A stretch of 64,000 bases of DNA from Anticarsia gemmatalis. Taxonomy: Eukaryota; Arthropoda; Insecta; Lepidoptera; Erebidae. Numbering within the stretch: position 1 is the stretch's first letter; each line of letters opens with the position of its first letter. The notes below the pieces were generated by a model. The model did no database searches and was not told where the DNA came from. It saw only the letters and a list, made by a program, of their open reading frames with translations. The position numbers were made by a program, and so were the translations under genes. The stretch is taken from the NCBI RefSeq assembly GCF_050436995.1, contig NC_134758.1, forward strand, positions 310,001-374,000, written 5' to 3'. This document shows, piece after piece, positions 33,806-44,739 of the stretch.

Positions 33806-34481
33806 CTTTTAATCAATTTTATTAAACAGACTGGCCCGACTTCGCCCGGGTACTCGTAAAGTACCTGAAATTTTATCCCGTTGATCCTATTCTCTTTGAA
33901 ATTTTGATCCCATCGATCCCACACAAACATCCTGGCAGTTAAGAACATTTAACAAATATTATATACCTATACCATTTGATTTAGTTGTTCAAAACACATG
34001 CACATTGCACGTACATACATTTCAGCGGATCAAAGAACACATATTACAATCTGACTCAATTAGGTATAAGACACATTTCTTCGTCATTCACGAACACCAA
34101 AAGATTCTCTTCCTAGTCAAAATTCAAAGCTAAAGTCTGAAAATGTTGTTTCCTGTAGTAATATGTGCTATTTGCTTATCTTATACAAATATACCTCAAT
34201 TGATGGACTACAAAACTTAAATGAATACATAATATAAAGCCAGTGAAACATATTTATCATATTTATGCTACCATCATTCTGACAGCCGAATGCGCTCGCG
34301 CATAAACACACAAACATAATATGTTATTGAGCTTTAAAACTAATAACATCTGAATACACATCACAGGAATTTAAACTTTGAACGATAAAAAATAAAGTTG
34401 GGAATCGCTTGTAGTGTTTCAAAGTAAATTAAAAGTAACTTTATTTTTGTAAATTATATTTAAATATTTCTATTATTTTTG
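33806..34481. other. Unassigned DNA with a repeat remnant
   Basis: GACTTCGCCCGGGTA at about 33839 and ATCCCATCGATCCC nearby resemble an old RTE-type tail. Otherwise nothing is recognised. Confidence 0.4.
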
Positions 34482-34708
34482 ACAAAGACGCCTCTATACC
34501 GGGTACAGAGTCGTGTAACTAAACGTTGAACTTGATGTACCGGATTCGATTCTTGAGTTGGACAAAAGTGTTTTGGATTTTGTATATTTTCAATAGAATC
34601 CGGAGTATGTTTACATATCCGGTTTAACTTGTCCCCCTCTACTGGCATACCAGGGTTGTATTTCTGCCTACACCTTCGGTTATAACAGGTATGATGTTAT
34701 AAAAAAAC
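34482..34708 (+). repeat. tRNA-derived SINE with RTE-like tail
   Basis: The head has GGTACAGAGTCGTGTAACTA and a B-box-like CCGGATTCGATTC. The end reads TTCTGCCTACACCTTCGG followed by ATAACAGGTATGATGTTAT, matching the tail of lepidopteran RTE LINEs. Such a shared tail is the usual sign that a SINE uses the RTE machinery. Confidence 0.65.
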
Positions 34709-35595
34709 GTGTATTCTGAAATCAATTTCGATTCAACCAGATAATTATTAACCCTAATTTTACACATAATAAAGTCGAAATTACTCCGTTTGTTTGTTTT
34801 TCATGTTGAACGGAAGCCGCGGTGAGGGTAGGCGTATATTTAGACTAGTGCGCGCTCAGCGGATGCGCTCGTGTTTTCACTTTATTGCTAAACATTTACA
34901 TAAACTCGTTATTACACAGTAAATTCTTGTGAAAATATCGAAATGTATTTTATTTGATGATGTTTTGAACGTTTCAATTTAATTTCGATTGCTTTTGGAA
35001 TACTTGTATATTTATTGTACAAGAGTAAGTATGTTGTTATTTAGAGCAGATTATTAGCACAGCTGGTAGCACTTTCGTAAACGATAAGTTAAGCAATTTA
35101 GTATAGCAATTTTTTCGGGACATTTAATAGATCAGTCACATGTTAATTATAACTTTACGCAGTTTACAAACCAAGTAATATGTCTATCAATTAATGATGT
35201 ATAAAATCCTTGAGCGGCTTGAACAACTTAGACGCAGTCCACTGGATAAATAACTCAATTTTGAACACTATGCTTGTCCACTAAACGGAGAAAGATGGTT
35301 AATGTGCTATAAATGGTAAAGTAGTCTTTGCATAATATTTTGAATGAAATATTTAGCACAACAGTTGATGTTTGAACAAATATTTGTAATATTTGGCCAA
35401 TACAGAATCAACTACGTATTTTGTGTTCAATAGTGATTTTGTTTCGTTGAACAGCGCAAATATTTGAACAAATATGCCTTTTGAAGTGTTCGTTTTGCTG
35501 TTACCGTGAGGACAAAGCAATGTTATAGGTGACAAATAAAATAGCAGCTAGTTTTACACTCCCGACTTTGCTCATATCGACAATCTTTGACACAA
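34709..35595. other. Unassigned DNA
   Basis: No feature is recognised. Confidence 0.4.
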
Positions 35596-35785
35596 TCCGT
35601 GGCGCGGTGGTTAAGATGTCAATTTGTCACTACCACTGCATCGGAAAATCATGGGTTCGATTTCTGTTTGTGTCATTCATAAATATTTTTTTCTGGGTCT
35701 GGTTGAACTTTGTGCCCGTTGTTTGTATGTTTGTAGAAGTCCCCGTGACACAAGCGTAATTCTTAGAGAGGGAGTTGTTTTTTTA
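35596..35785 (+). repeat. tRNA-derived SINE, family S1
   Basis: TCCGTGGCGCGGTGG (A box), ATGGGTTCGATTTC (B box at about 35652), a CTGGTTGAACTTTGTGCCCG block, then AGTCCCCGTGACACAAGCG and a T-rich end. It shares the last block with 2047-2200 and 54932-55123. The open frames that cross it are artefacts. Confidence 0.75.
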
Positions 35786-38095
35786 AAAGATAAAAAGGAT
35801 GGAGATAAAATGGTCTATTGCAATATAGCTACCAAAAGAAACGGAATAAAAAGTCTGGTATAGAGAAGGCTAATCTTTTGTCGACCAAACCAATTATTAC
35901 AAGCGTAGATAGCTTGAATCTGGACCTAAACTAAGCTAAAGAACTAATAAGCTAGATGCATTAGTGTGATGTATAGCAGCGCAAGGCACGTGTGAGCACG
36001 AGGTGCGCGGGCGCCCGACGCAAATAGATCGACGTTCGACGGTACCGTTCACATATAGAGCAATATTATCATAGACCAGGTATGGAACTAAGTCAAAAAC
36101 ATTAATCACTGTTTTTACCAGATTTTCTACGGGTATCAACTACTAGTACTAACTATTGTGTAGATGGTTATCTCTCGATAAAATGCGAATCTAAGTGTTC
36201 ATTTCTTCGACATATCTTAATCCTAGATCTAATTATTAGAGTGATTGGGCCTTCTGTAACGATCAAGCGAAACAAAATCTACATGCTTACTTTAAAAGAC
36301 TTGAAAGAAATAGCTAACAAGAAATTGTTTGGCCTAGAGTTGGACCTAGATTCCGTGATTTACCACTCCATGCCTATTTGAATTAGAACAAGTGCGGCAT
36401 TCGCTATAGCGACAAACTTGAAACATCCAATGTCCATCTACTGTCTAAAAAATTTCCAAGTAATCATATCTGTACATTATCAAGTCTACAACCCCCCTAG
36501 CCCAGGAGCCAACGTTTTGATTGAGTCCGCCATTTATATACATCGGCTTGTTATTTCCACACCTTCGACTTCAAAAACACACACAACATAACTCACATAC
36601 ACATCACATTGGAAACACTACTCTAAAGTTTTACCCATAAGGTTGAATTTTGATTGTAGTGTCGCGTATGTTTAATCAAGGAGCTGGCTATTTGACAGGT
36701 TTATCGAGGTGGCTATGGATTGGATAGCTTGATGCAGTATTGTGTCATTCTGTCAGTACTACCTATGATCTATGATCTGAACTCGGTTTGAAGTTAGCTT
36801 TTAATGAATAGTTGATACTGTGGAGTGAAACGACTGTGTTTAGGCTAGATTTAGTGCTGGTAATGTTTCCTGGTTACGGAGAAATATACTGTTGGAGTAA
36901 CTAGTTTTCTTTTGGTTTGCGGTAAATCTAGTTACTAAACTTCCCAAGACTTTTTAATATCTTGCTTAACTTAAACCGACACTGACTTATGCCATCATGC
37001 GTGGTTTCGAAGGATGTAGACAGTCAGCTCAACAGCTCATCCTGTGATCAAATATATATTAAAAATATGATCTTTTAGCACTAAAAAATTAACAGAATAT
37101 GAGAAGAGATATAGTTGAAAACATAACTTTATACCCTTAAATGACGAGAAAATGCATACGAGCTCTTCTTCTTCTTAAGATACCTTTGATAGCATTTGCT
37201 ACTATAGTACCATCACTGTGTCATGAAATATTAATTGACGAAGAATAGCATAATTGAACAAAAATTTTGATCCATTCGGAACTTTTCGGATTGCAACGAG
37301 TAGACTGAGAGTTATCACAGCAAATACACCTTAAAAAGGGGTTTCCTCTCCAACTTTAGCATCCTAATAATAATGAGCTGGTATATTATAACAAATGACA
37401 TTTGTAGTTGATGGTGTACATCCGCGCGATCGATCGTCATCCATCACGCGGCGGCGACTGACAGCGTCGGACCACTCCACGCCAGTAATTGTGGGAGTGA
37501 GCGAGGGACAAAGTACACTGCTTGTGCAAGAGGTAAAGGAAACGAAGACATGAGTGGTGTTCTTCTAATACCAGTCAATGTATGACTAAGATTCTGGTTT
37601 AGACGATATTCAGGTTCTTCTGCTAGGTATTTACGAGTGGAGTTGAATTTTACTTAGTGTTTTTGGTGTATTGAAAAGGATATCTTCTTACTATGTACTG
37701 ATATATGCAGTCATAGGGCAGGTTGAAATGTCGTTTGGGACTTTGTATTCCTAAATAGTGAATCCTCTATTGAGCAGGGTTGCCTTTTGGGGAATACGGA
37801 AAACGTTTCTTCTTATTACATTATACGTAATACACAATCAATCTTAAGTAGTACCTAAGAGTGTTCTTCTTCGTCTTAGAAGAAGAAGAGTTGTGAGACT
37901 AATATTTAAGTAATGGATTAAATGTTCAACGTAACCCGAGTTGTAAGTACCATGCAACTGCTAATTCGGAGGTAACGGATAAGAGTCTTTAATAGAGCTA
38001 TTTATAAGAAGAAAATTGTTTAAAGATTTGTAAAAAATAGTGCCTTTGTTTATCCACAAAACAAAGGAACAGAGGTTAATAGTATACACGTATGT
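35786..38095. other. Unassigned DNA
   Basis: CpG-richer patches at about 35985-36050 and 37420-37500 and a small CTTCTTC/GAAGAAG inverted pair near 37865-37893 are seen. No gene, splice signal or repeat family is recognised. Confidence 0.4.
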
Positions 38096-38320
38096 ACGCC
38101 CAACTAGCACACAAGCGCTATAACAAGCTGTACAATGGCCGGTTAAAGGATTTTTATAACGCCTTAGGCTCCTTAGTAAGAAGTATAGTGGTTCTATAAG
38201 CGGCTACAGATCTCTTGTAGCGTCAAATAGGCCCATACTGTCCAGCTTATAGCTCGACATTGGATCTACAGTGGTCGTAAATAGTAATTATAATAGTACG
38301 TAGTATAGTAGTAATACAGG

Positions 38321-38477
38321 AGCGCTAAAATAAGATGAAGGTGGTATAATCGCGCTACAAGAGCTTTTTCGCAGCTTCGTGGCGCTTACCAGCTGTTGTA
38401 CAGAGGTGGTTAGCGCCACGAGCGTTCGAAAAAGCTCTTGCAGCGCGATTATACCACCTTTACCTTATTTTAGCGCT
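38321..38477. repeat. 157-bp palindrome inside the TIR element
   Basis: The arms start AGCGCTAAAATAAG and end CTTATTTTAGCGCT. They match over most of about 70 bases each (AAAGCTCTTG/CAAGAGCTTT and GGTGGTATAATCGCGCT/AGCGCGATTATACCACC), with a short loop around 38392-38408. It could be a nested MITE or part of the host element, since it shares the GCGCTA motif. Confidence 0.75.
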
Positions 38478-39127
38478 ACTGTGTAACGGTTATAAATGCT
38501 AACGCTCTAAATTAGTAATATAGTCGGTTTATTATGGTGTAAACTAAATATATTTTTTTTAAATGAATCATCAGTGACAAATGAGGAGACATTTTATTTT
38601 TACGGATGGATTATTAAAATAACAAGTAGTCTATCGCTTTTATTTCTTTGTGTACGTGATATGAAAGTGCGAGTTCAAGTTTGCTGTCAATATATATGTA
38701 TATTATCGTCAATATTTTCATGCGCCCTCAAAATATTCAGTTTTAAGTGCAAAAATTATATAGATATGTGGATTTGGAAATTGTATTTTGAACATAAATA
38801 AGACTTTGAGGGTTACAGATAATTTAATTAGGGTTATAGGTAATAAAAACTGATTTTAATTATGTTAACGTTACCAGGCTATAGATTTATATGATCTTCA
38901 AAAGATCGTAATAACCTCAAAAAATATGCTTACCAAATGCTATAATGGCGTCTCGATCAAGCAGCTCTCAGAGTTGGTTACATCTGCTCTAGCGCCTTTA
39001 GCTGTACAAAGGCTCTAGTGTTTGCTGTTGTAGACCTCAAGGTTTTGCAGTTGTGGCATAGGAGTGCTTCAATATAACTGTTTTGGTCGCACACCAGCAT
39101 TTTACTCGTACTTTTAGGGGTCAGTCG

Positions 39128-39685
39128 TTTTATTTTATTTTATTTTATTTTATTTTATTTTATTTTATTTTATTTTATTTTATTTTATTTTATTTTATTT
39201 TATTTTATTTTATTTTATTTTATTTTATTTTATTTTATTTTATTTTATTTTATTTTATTTTATTTTATTTTATTTTATTTTATTTTATTTTATTTTATTT
39301 TATTTTATTTTATTTTATTTTATTTTATTTTATTTTATTTTATTTTATTTTATTTTATTTTATTTTATTTTATTTTATTTTATTTTATTTTATTTTATTT
39401 TATTTTATTTTATTTTATTTTATTTTATTTTATTTTATTTTATTTTATTTTATTTTATTTTATTTTATTTTATTTTATTTTATTTTATTTTATTTTATTT
39501 TATTTTATTTTATTTTATTTTATTTTATTTTATTTTATTTTATTTTATTTTATTTTATTTTATTTTATTTTATTTTATTTTATTTTATTTTATTTTATTT
39601 TATTTTATTTTATTTTATTTTATTTTATTTTATTTTATTTTATTTTATTTTATGTTATTTTATTTTATTTTATTTTATTTTATTT
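39128..39685 (+). repeat. TTTTA pentanucleotide array
   Basis: About 111 head-to-tail TTTTA units with one visible substitution (T to G at 39654). It creates a 204-codon ILFYF-repeat frame that is not a gene. Such purity over more than 500 bp implies recent expansion. Confidence 0.95.
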
Positions 39686-40327
39686 AAAAACATTTGACAG
39701 ACTGAACCACCACTGCACCTATGTAAATATATTATGATAATAATTTTAAGCTTTAGTATAAAGGTATATTACTCGGTTATAGCGCTTTAGGTGCTTAACA
39801 TAATTCTGTAATCCCCATGGCTGTAAAAATGTTTCGAATGATACCTTATACATCTATTTGCCGAACAGAAGCCATATAAATATCTGATATAACGCTCAAG
39901 GCGCTATTAAAGACCTACGCAACTCTTTTATAGATGAGTAATACACTAGCCCTAAAAAAATCTGTTATAGAACCTAAGGCATTACAAAAAGCTTATTTAC
40001 GCTCTTGAGCGCTATAAGCGCAACGCATAACTCCGTTTAAACTCCTTTATCTCCTAAAGTCCCCTTATACAGTTAACGGTGTTATAGAAGATTCCATTAA
40101 CTCAGTTATACTTCCCTAGGCTGTCTAGCGATGCAATTACATGCTCATATATCACTATAAGTCATTAGTTTCCTACTAAACGGCTACTGTCCCGCCTAGC
40201 TGTTAAAGGGTTTTTTAAATAGCTAGTATACAACTTATAGAGAATTGTACAGCATTTGAACGACTCTTATGCAACTCTCAGGCTGTATAACGACTGTATA
40301 AGCAGCTTGTGTGCTAGTTGGGCGTGT

Positions 40328-40644
40328 ACACTTATTGCTTTAGTTATTAAGATAACAAATGTCTATACCAATAAGCGCCGATATGGTATCAGCAGACACC
40401 CTCAAGTCTCCAGACAAACTCCTTTAAATTCCGACGTAATATCGTGGTCAATTGTTAATTGTGTTGACCAAAGGTTACACAATATTAACTGTAATTAGGA
40501 AATTGGGATTTTATCAAGCTTGTGTTTTGTATGAGTCATGTCTTGATATCAGGGGTAAAAACGTTATTATTGTTAAAAAATAAGATAATTTCACAATCTA
40601 ATTAATAATATTGATTAGCGTTTGTAACCGAAGAGCTTTGTTCG
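40328..40644. other. Unassigned DNA
   Basis: No feature is recognised. Confidence 0.4.
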
Positions 40645-40693
40645 TTCGAATATAACAGGCGTGATACATAGTATCACGCCTGTTATATTCGAA
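40645..40693. repeat. Perfect 23-bp-arm palindrome
   Basis: Arms 40645-40667 and 40671-40693 are exact complements (from TTCGAATATAACAGG to CGTGATAC), with a 3-nt ATA loop. The right arm is the 3' tail of the adjoining minus-strand SINE. Confidence 0.95.
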
Positions 40694-40927
40694 GATATTA
40701 TGGGCAAGGGGGTATGAAATACACCTTCGTTTCGCTCTTTCCGATGTTAGTCCTATACATTAGCGGGCGAGCATATTGCCATATAACGGGCACGTCACCT
40801 ACCTCCAGGCTACTGTCGAGAAATTTTCTAATATGTATATAAAAACACCAATAGTACTTTATCAAACGCGGGAATCGAACCCGAAGCCCCAGTCTTAGCA
40901 GATACACTACCGATTGCGTCGCAGAGA
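40671..40927 (-). repeat. tRNA-derived SINE with RTE-like tail
   Basis: On the minus strand: TCTCTGCGACGCAATCGGTA, a B box GGGTTCGATTCCCG, a body of about 150 bp, and a tail ATAACAGGCGTGATAC. The head is close to a tRNA but its acceptor stem does not pair. A snapback copy of the tail follows it (see the palindrome). Confidence 0.7.
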
Positions 40928-41663
40928 CAGTTGGTTTTGTTCCTTCTTCATCATATATTTTCCAGCCCTTAACTTAACAATGAGGCTACCCAACACTTTT
41001 CCAAAAGCCAACCACTATCAATGAAGCCTTAACTACGACAAAGTCCTCGTTAAAAATAAACTCATATAAATCAACTATCAACACGTGATTAAAATCAACT
41101 ACCAAATAAAGTGTGTGACCGAGTACAACAGTAACAAGTGCCAAATAAGGACGTGTATTCACTGGCGACTAATCGGGCACAATTCTGTCTGACAGTGAAC
41201 AAGTGTTAAATGATGGATCATGTGCGACAGACGCATGGAACGAGCTGTGATGGATCGTTGTTATGTGCGAGAGTAATAGTCGTGTATTTGAGTGTCAGCT
41301 TTATTTGTTTAAGAGAATTTGACGATAGTTTTTTTGATAGTATGACAGATGCTTTTAACAATTGAGTAAGGTGAATACAGGAAATGTAAGATGTCGTTGA
41401 CAATTTTATCAACTATGACAAAACATCTAAGAGGTCTGGAGTAATGGGTGTCTGTTCTGGGATGTACAGATAGCCGTACTTTTTTACCATAAACTCATGC
41501 ACATTATAGCTTAACTTTGTTTTCCGTCCCCAGAAATGCTAAATTCTTATTTTCATATTTTTTTTACTATAGAGATAATACTTGAGGCCTGCTTGAATGT
41601 TCCATGTTTGTCCTGTTTTTGGTCATAGACTTATTTTTTGCAAAACCAATTACAAATTATAGC
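40928..41663. other. Unassigned DNA
   Basis: No feature is recognised. Confidence 0.4.
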
Positions 41664-41749
41664 TTATTTTACAAAATGTATCAGACCTAAAATACGTTTT
41701 GTAATAGAATATAATTAAAGATGACTGACTCGTACTCATATTTGCTAGT

Positions 41750-41920
41750 GGCTTAGTTAACAACAGCCGCGTGGATCGATCTCTGAGGTTAAGCTAAGCT
41801 TGCCGAGGTTGTTCTGTGAATGTGTGACCATCTTATACATAACGATTTACTCCGTGTTTTGGAAGGCATGTAAAATTGTGGGTCCCGGCTGTCATTTTAA
41901 AAGTATGTCTATTATTGTAT
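41750..41920 (+). repeat. Dispersed repeat (SINE-like)
   Basis: Contains GGTTAAGCTAAGCTTG, GTGACCATCTTATACA and GTGGGTCCCGGCTGTCATTT, strings I recall from a common lepidopteran SINE-like repeat. A single copy here, assigned from memory. Confidence 0.5.
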
Positions 41921-41948
41921 CTATATTCATAATCATTGTATAGTCACA

Positions 41949-42190
41949 CTAGCTGACCCGAGCAACTTGGCTTGCGTCACATAAGAGAGAATAGGTCAAC
42001 ATTTTTCCCGTTTTTGTAAAATTTTTTACTGGTACTCTGCTCCTATTTGTCGTAGCGTAATGATAGCCTTCCTCGATAAATGGGCTATCTAACACTAAAG
42101 AATTTTCCAAATCGGACCAGTAGTTCCTGAAATTAGCGCGTTCAAACAAACAATCAAACAAACTCTTCAGCTTTATAATATTAGTATAGA
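41949..42190 (-). mobile_element. Non-autonomous Helitron (Lep1-like), copy 2
   Basis: On the minus strand it starts TCTATACTAATATTATAAAG and ends GGGTCAGCTAG, with A on one side and T on the other, as expected for insertion between A and T without duplication. Body blocks are shared with 50857-51130 (GGTCCGATTTGGAAAATTCT, GGGCTATC, TCTCTTATGTGACGCAAG). It has no coding capacity. Confidence 0.8.
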
Positions 42191-42241
42191 TTATTTTACA
42201 AATTGTATCAGACCACATTTATAGATAATTGTATAGTCACA

Positions 42242-44257
42242 TTAGAATACTTATAGTAAACAGGAAACGTTGAGTAATTCAGAATGGCTATGAAGTGATG
42301 CGTGTTTGGTAAAGTAGGTGAATATTGAATACATCTGAGTCTGTTAGATCACACAACACCGAACATACATTACTCATGAGATGAACATCCGTGATCTTAA
42401 AGTAATATTAGACTTCATGCAATTGTTTTTCTATTGTTATTCTTTAATACTAATGTCTCTATACGAGTATAACCTCTTATGATTTTGTCGAAAATTCATT
42501 TTCGTACTTTATATGTGGGTCACTACTTCAGCGTAATTATAATCCGCATAGTTTTCTCATCAATAAACTAGCTATTTATCGTTTTCTCAAAATAAAAGTT
42601 AATCTTAAGTCAGCTTTCTTTAATGAAGACATTCTATTTGCTGTAGACTCCTCCAAAATAGAGTTTTTGAAAGTATTAACAATTTCTTCCGCTGATGATA
42701 ATGCAATTTAACGCCGAAAAGTGTAAGGCGAGTGATTCATCAATCGATTTATTAATCATATTTGCTATATATTATTTGAATTGTACGATCATTTAATTCC
42801 ATTTGGCGGAACCAAACACATAATTAATCAATCAATCGATTTATTACTTCCACACTTACGCAGCGGCCATTCAAATCATCCTTTCGCGCCTCCAGAATTA
42901 GCTCGTATATTTATGTATCTAGAGCAATAAAGGGTCATTTCTTAAAAAGACAAACAGAAAGCGCAAATTCCTTTACAAATCCGGGCTCTAATTCAAATAG
43001 TTAAAAGGAAGAGCATAAGTAAAGCGTGGCAGTGTCGCCGCGACACGGGCGCCGAGCGTTTAATCGCAGCGTTTTGTCGCAGTACAAGCGTTTCCTCGCG
43101 ACTCGCCGTATAAATATAATCGCGACGGAGATTAAGTTATTAAAGTGTCTGCAAAGAGCTCGTTTAGTGGCGTGTCAACAACACTCAGACGGGGTTATTC
43201 TGATTGTCGAAACAGAAACGATCTCAAATATTTTTTTAATTAGTTACTACTTTGTGGTGTATCGAAATATAGCCAATATGCGTTTAAAGTTTAGCAAAAA
43301 AACAATACTTATGTTAGTTATTAAAATGTCAAAATTCAATAAGAGATTCAAATCACCCTAATTGCAAATTATTTTATTATCTACACAAGAATATTTTCAA
43401 TTTATAAAAGTTATTTTAAATAAACTAATCTATATTAATAAATACAAAAAATATATCAAAATACTATAAAGAATACCATAATACTGAATTTTACTCAATA
43501 ACAAACAGCAAATCTCTTTATGATTCTAAACACTTAGCATTCCTGTAAGACAGATTCAATATCGTTAAAATTATTTCAACACTGCATGCGAATCCGCAGG
43601 CAGAGTCAAGTCAAAATACCGATCACAAATTTCTTCTACATCACCCTCTGAAAATAACCTCTCATTCCTTATATATCTCAACCCCGCGACACAGTTCTCA
43701 GAATACTACTTCACCCATGAATCACGCGCGGTGTTGGTTCAGTGTTAATTCAGTACTAAACGTCACCACGACACGGATCACTACGACGTTAATACACAAC
43801 ACTTACTATTATCACAAATAACTACTCGGTTGGTTATTTTATATCCGATAGTTAAACTTAATTCTTCCTGTGCCTGGATAAAGTCAGGTTTTTTGGTATT
43901 GAAGTAACTGCATCTAATATACTTGTATACCCATAAGAGAGCTATTTAAATTAGTAGGGTCTATTTTAATACTCGTTAGTATTTAATCATAGCTATCTGC
44001 CAGGAGCCTATTATTTCCTACTCATAGTGACGGAATAGCTTAGGTTTCAGTAGGACGACAACCTAAACAGCTATTTATTATGAGTTTCTTTTTATGGTTA
44101 GTGCTTTTGACCAACCTGAGCTAAATAAGTAAACCCTAAACTTAGGTACAAACTAGCCAACAAGAACCTAAGCAGTGCAGATCACCTTATTATTGACATT
44201 CTAGAAACCCTACCCAAATAACTACTAAATATGATAATCTACGTCCTGTAAATAAAA
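42242..44257. other. Unassigned DNA
   Basis: The plus-strand open frame 43026-43361 starts at GTG with no early ATG and resembles nothing, so it is not called. No repeat is recognised. Confidence 0.4.
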
Positions 44258-44724
44258 GCCATCAAAAACATTCTGTAAAAACATCAAGTCTCGCCGTAAA
44301 AAGTTGTGAGATCTATATAATACCAAGTCGATTAATCTATTTAGTCTCTACTTAAAGGACCTTCTGTCTTAAGTTATTACGTATGTTATTATCATGCCAA
44401 TTTAAAAAAAATACCTTTAAAACAAATAGACCGACCTGGCCATCGCATGATTTAATTATTAGTATGTATCACACTACACAGCACGACGAGAAGTTAATGC
44501 TCCTGAAATGTTAATGGCGAATTTGTGTTTTCTTGCGATGACCAAGTCGATCTATTTGTTTTAAAGGTATTTTTTTTTTAATTGGCATGATAATAACATA
44601 CGTAATAACTTAAGACAGAAGGTCCTTTAAGTAGAGACTAAATAGATTAATCGACTTGGTATTATATAGATCTCACAACTTTTTACGGCGAGACTTGATG
44701 TTTTTACAGAATGTTTTTGATGGC
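44258..44724. repeat. 467-bp foldback element
   Basis: Arms 44258-44447 and 44534-44724 are inverted copies of about 190 bp with about four differences (about 98% identity), separated by an 86-bp loop. The outer ends read GCCATCAAAAACATTCTG and its complement. No target-site duplication or ORF is seen. Transcription across it would give a long, almost perfect double-stranded RNA. Confidence 0.9.
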
Positions 44725-44739
44725 ATCTCACTTCTTTTT

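Larger units (their letters stand above)
38096..40325. mobile_element. 2.23-kb TIR-bounded element with TTTTA core (candidate new element)
   Basis: Perfect 21-bp terminal inverted repeats: ACGCCCAACTAGCACACAAG (plus C) at 38096-38116 and its complement at 40305-40325. GT flanks both ends, which may be a 2-bp target-site duplication. Inside, both flanks of the core are studded with GCTATAA/TTATAGC, CTGTATAA and GGCGCTA-like motifs in both orientations, like the subterminal repeats of DNA transposons; the left part also holds a 157-bp palindrome and the centre a TTTTA array of about 558 bp. There is no transposase ORF. The superfamily cannot be told from the ends. Confidence 0.65.
41664..42241. 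repeat. Local duplication carrying two later insertions
   Basis: TTATTTTACAAA plus TGTATCAGACC occurs at 41664-41687 and 42191-42213, and ATTGTATAGTCACA at 41935-41948 and 42228-42241. The second pair is 51 bp end to end and the first 285 bp, because the first copy contains a repeat (41750-41920). The Helitron sits exactly between the two copies. Confidence 0.6.

Noticed and set aside
39083..39697. 204-codon open frame of ILFYF repeats
   Set aside because: It is the translation of the TTTTA array; no biological start or domain.
40860..40927. Possible intact tRNA gene on the minus strand
   Set aside because: A and B boxes are present but the acceptor stem does not pair and a SINE body and tail follow.
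43026..43361. 111-codon open frame
   Set aside because: Starts at GTG, no ATG until near the end, no family resemblance.
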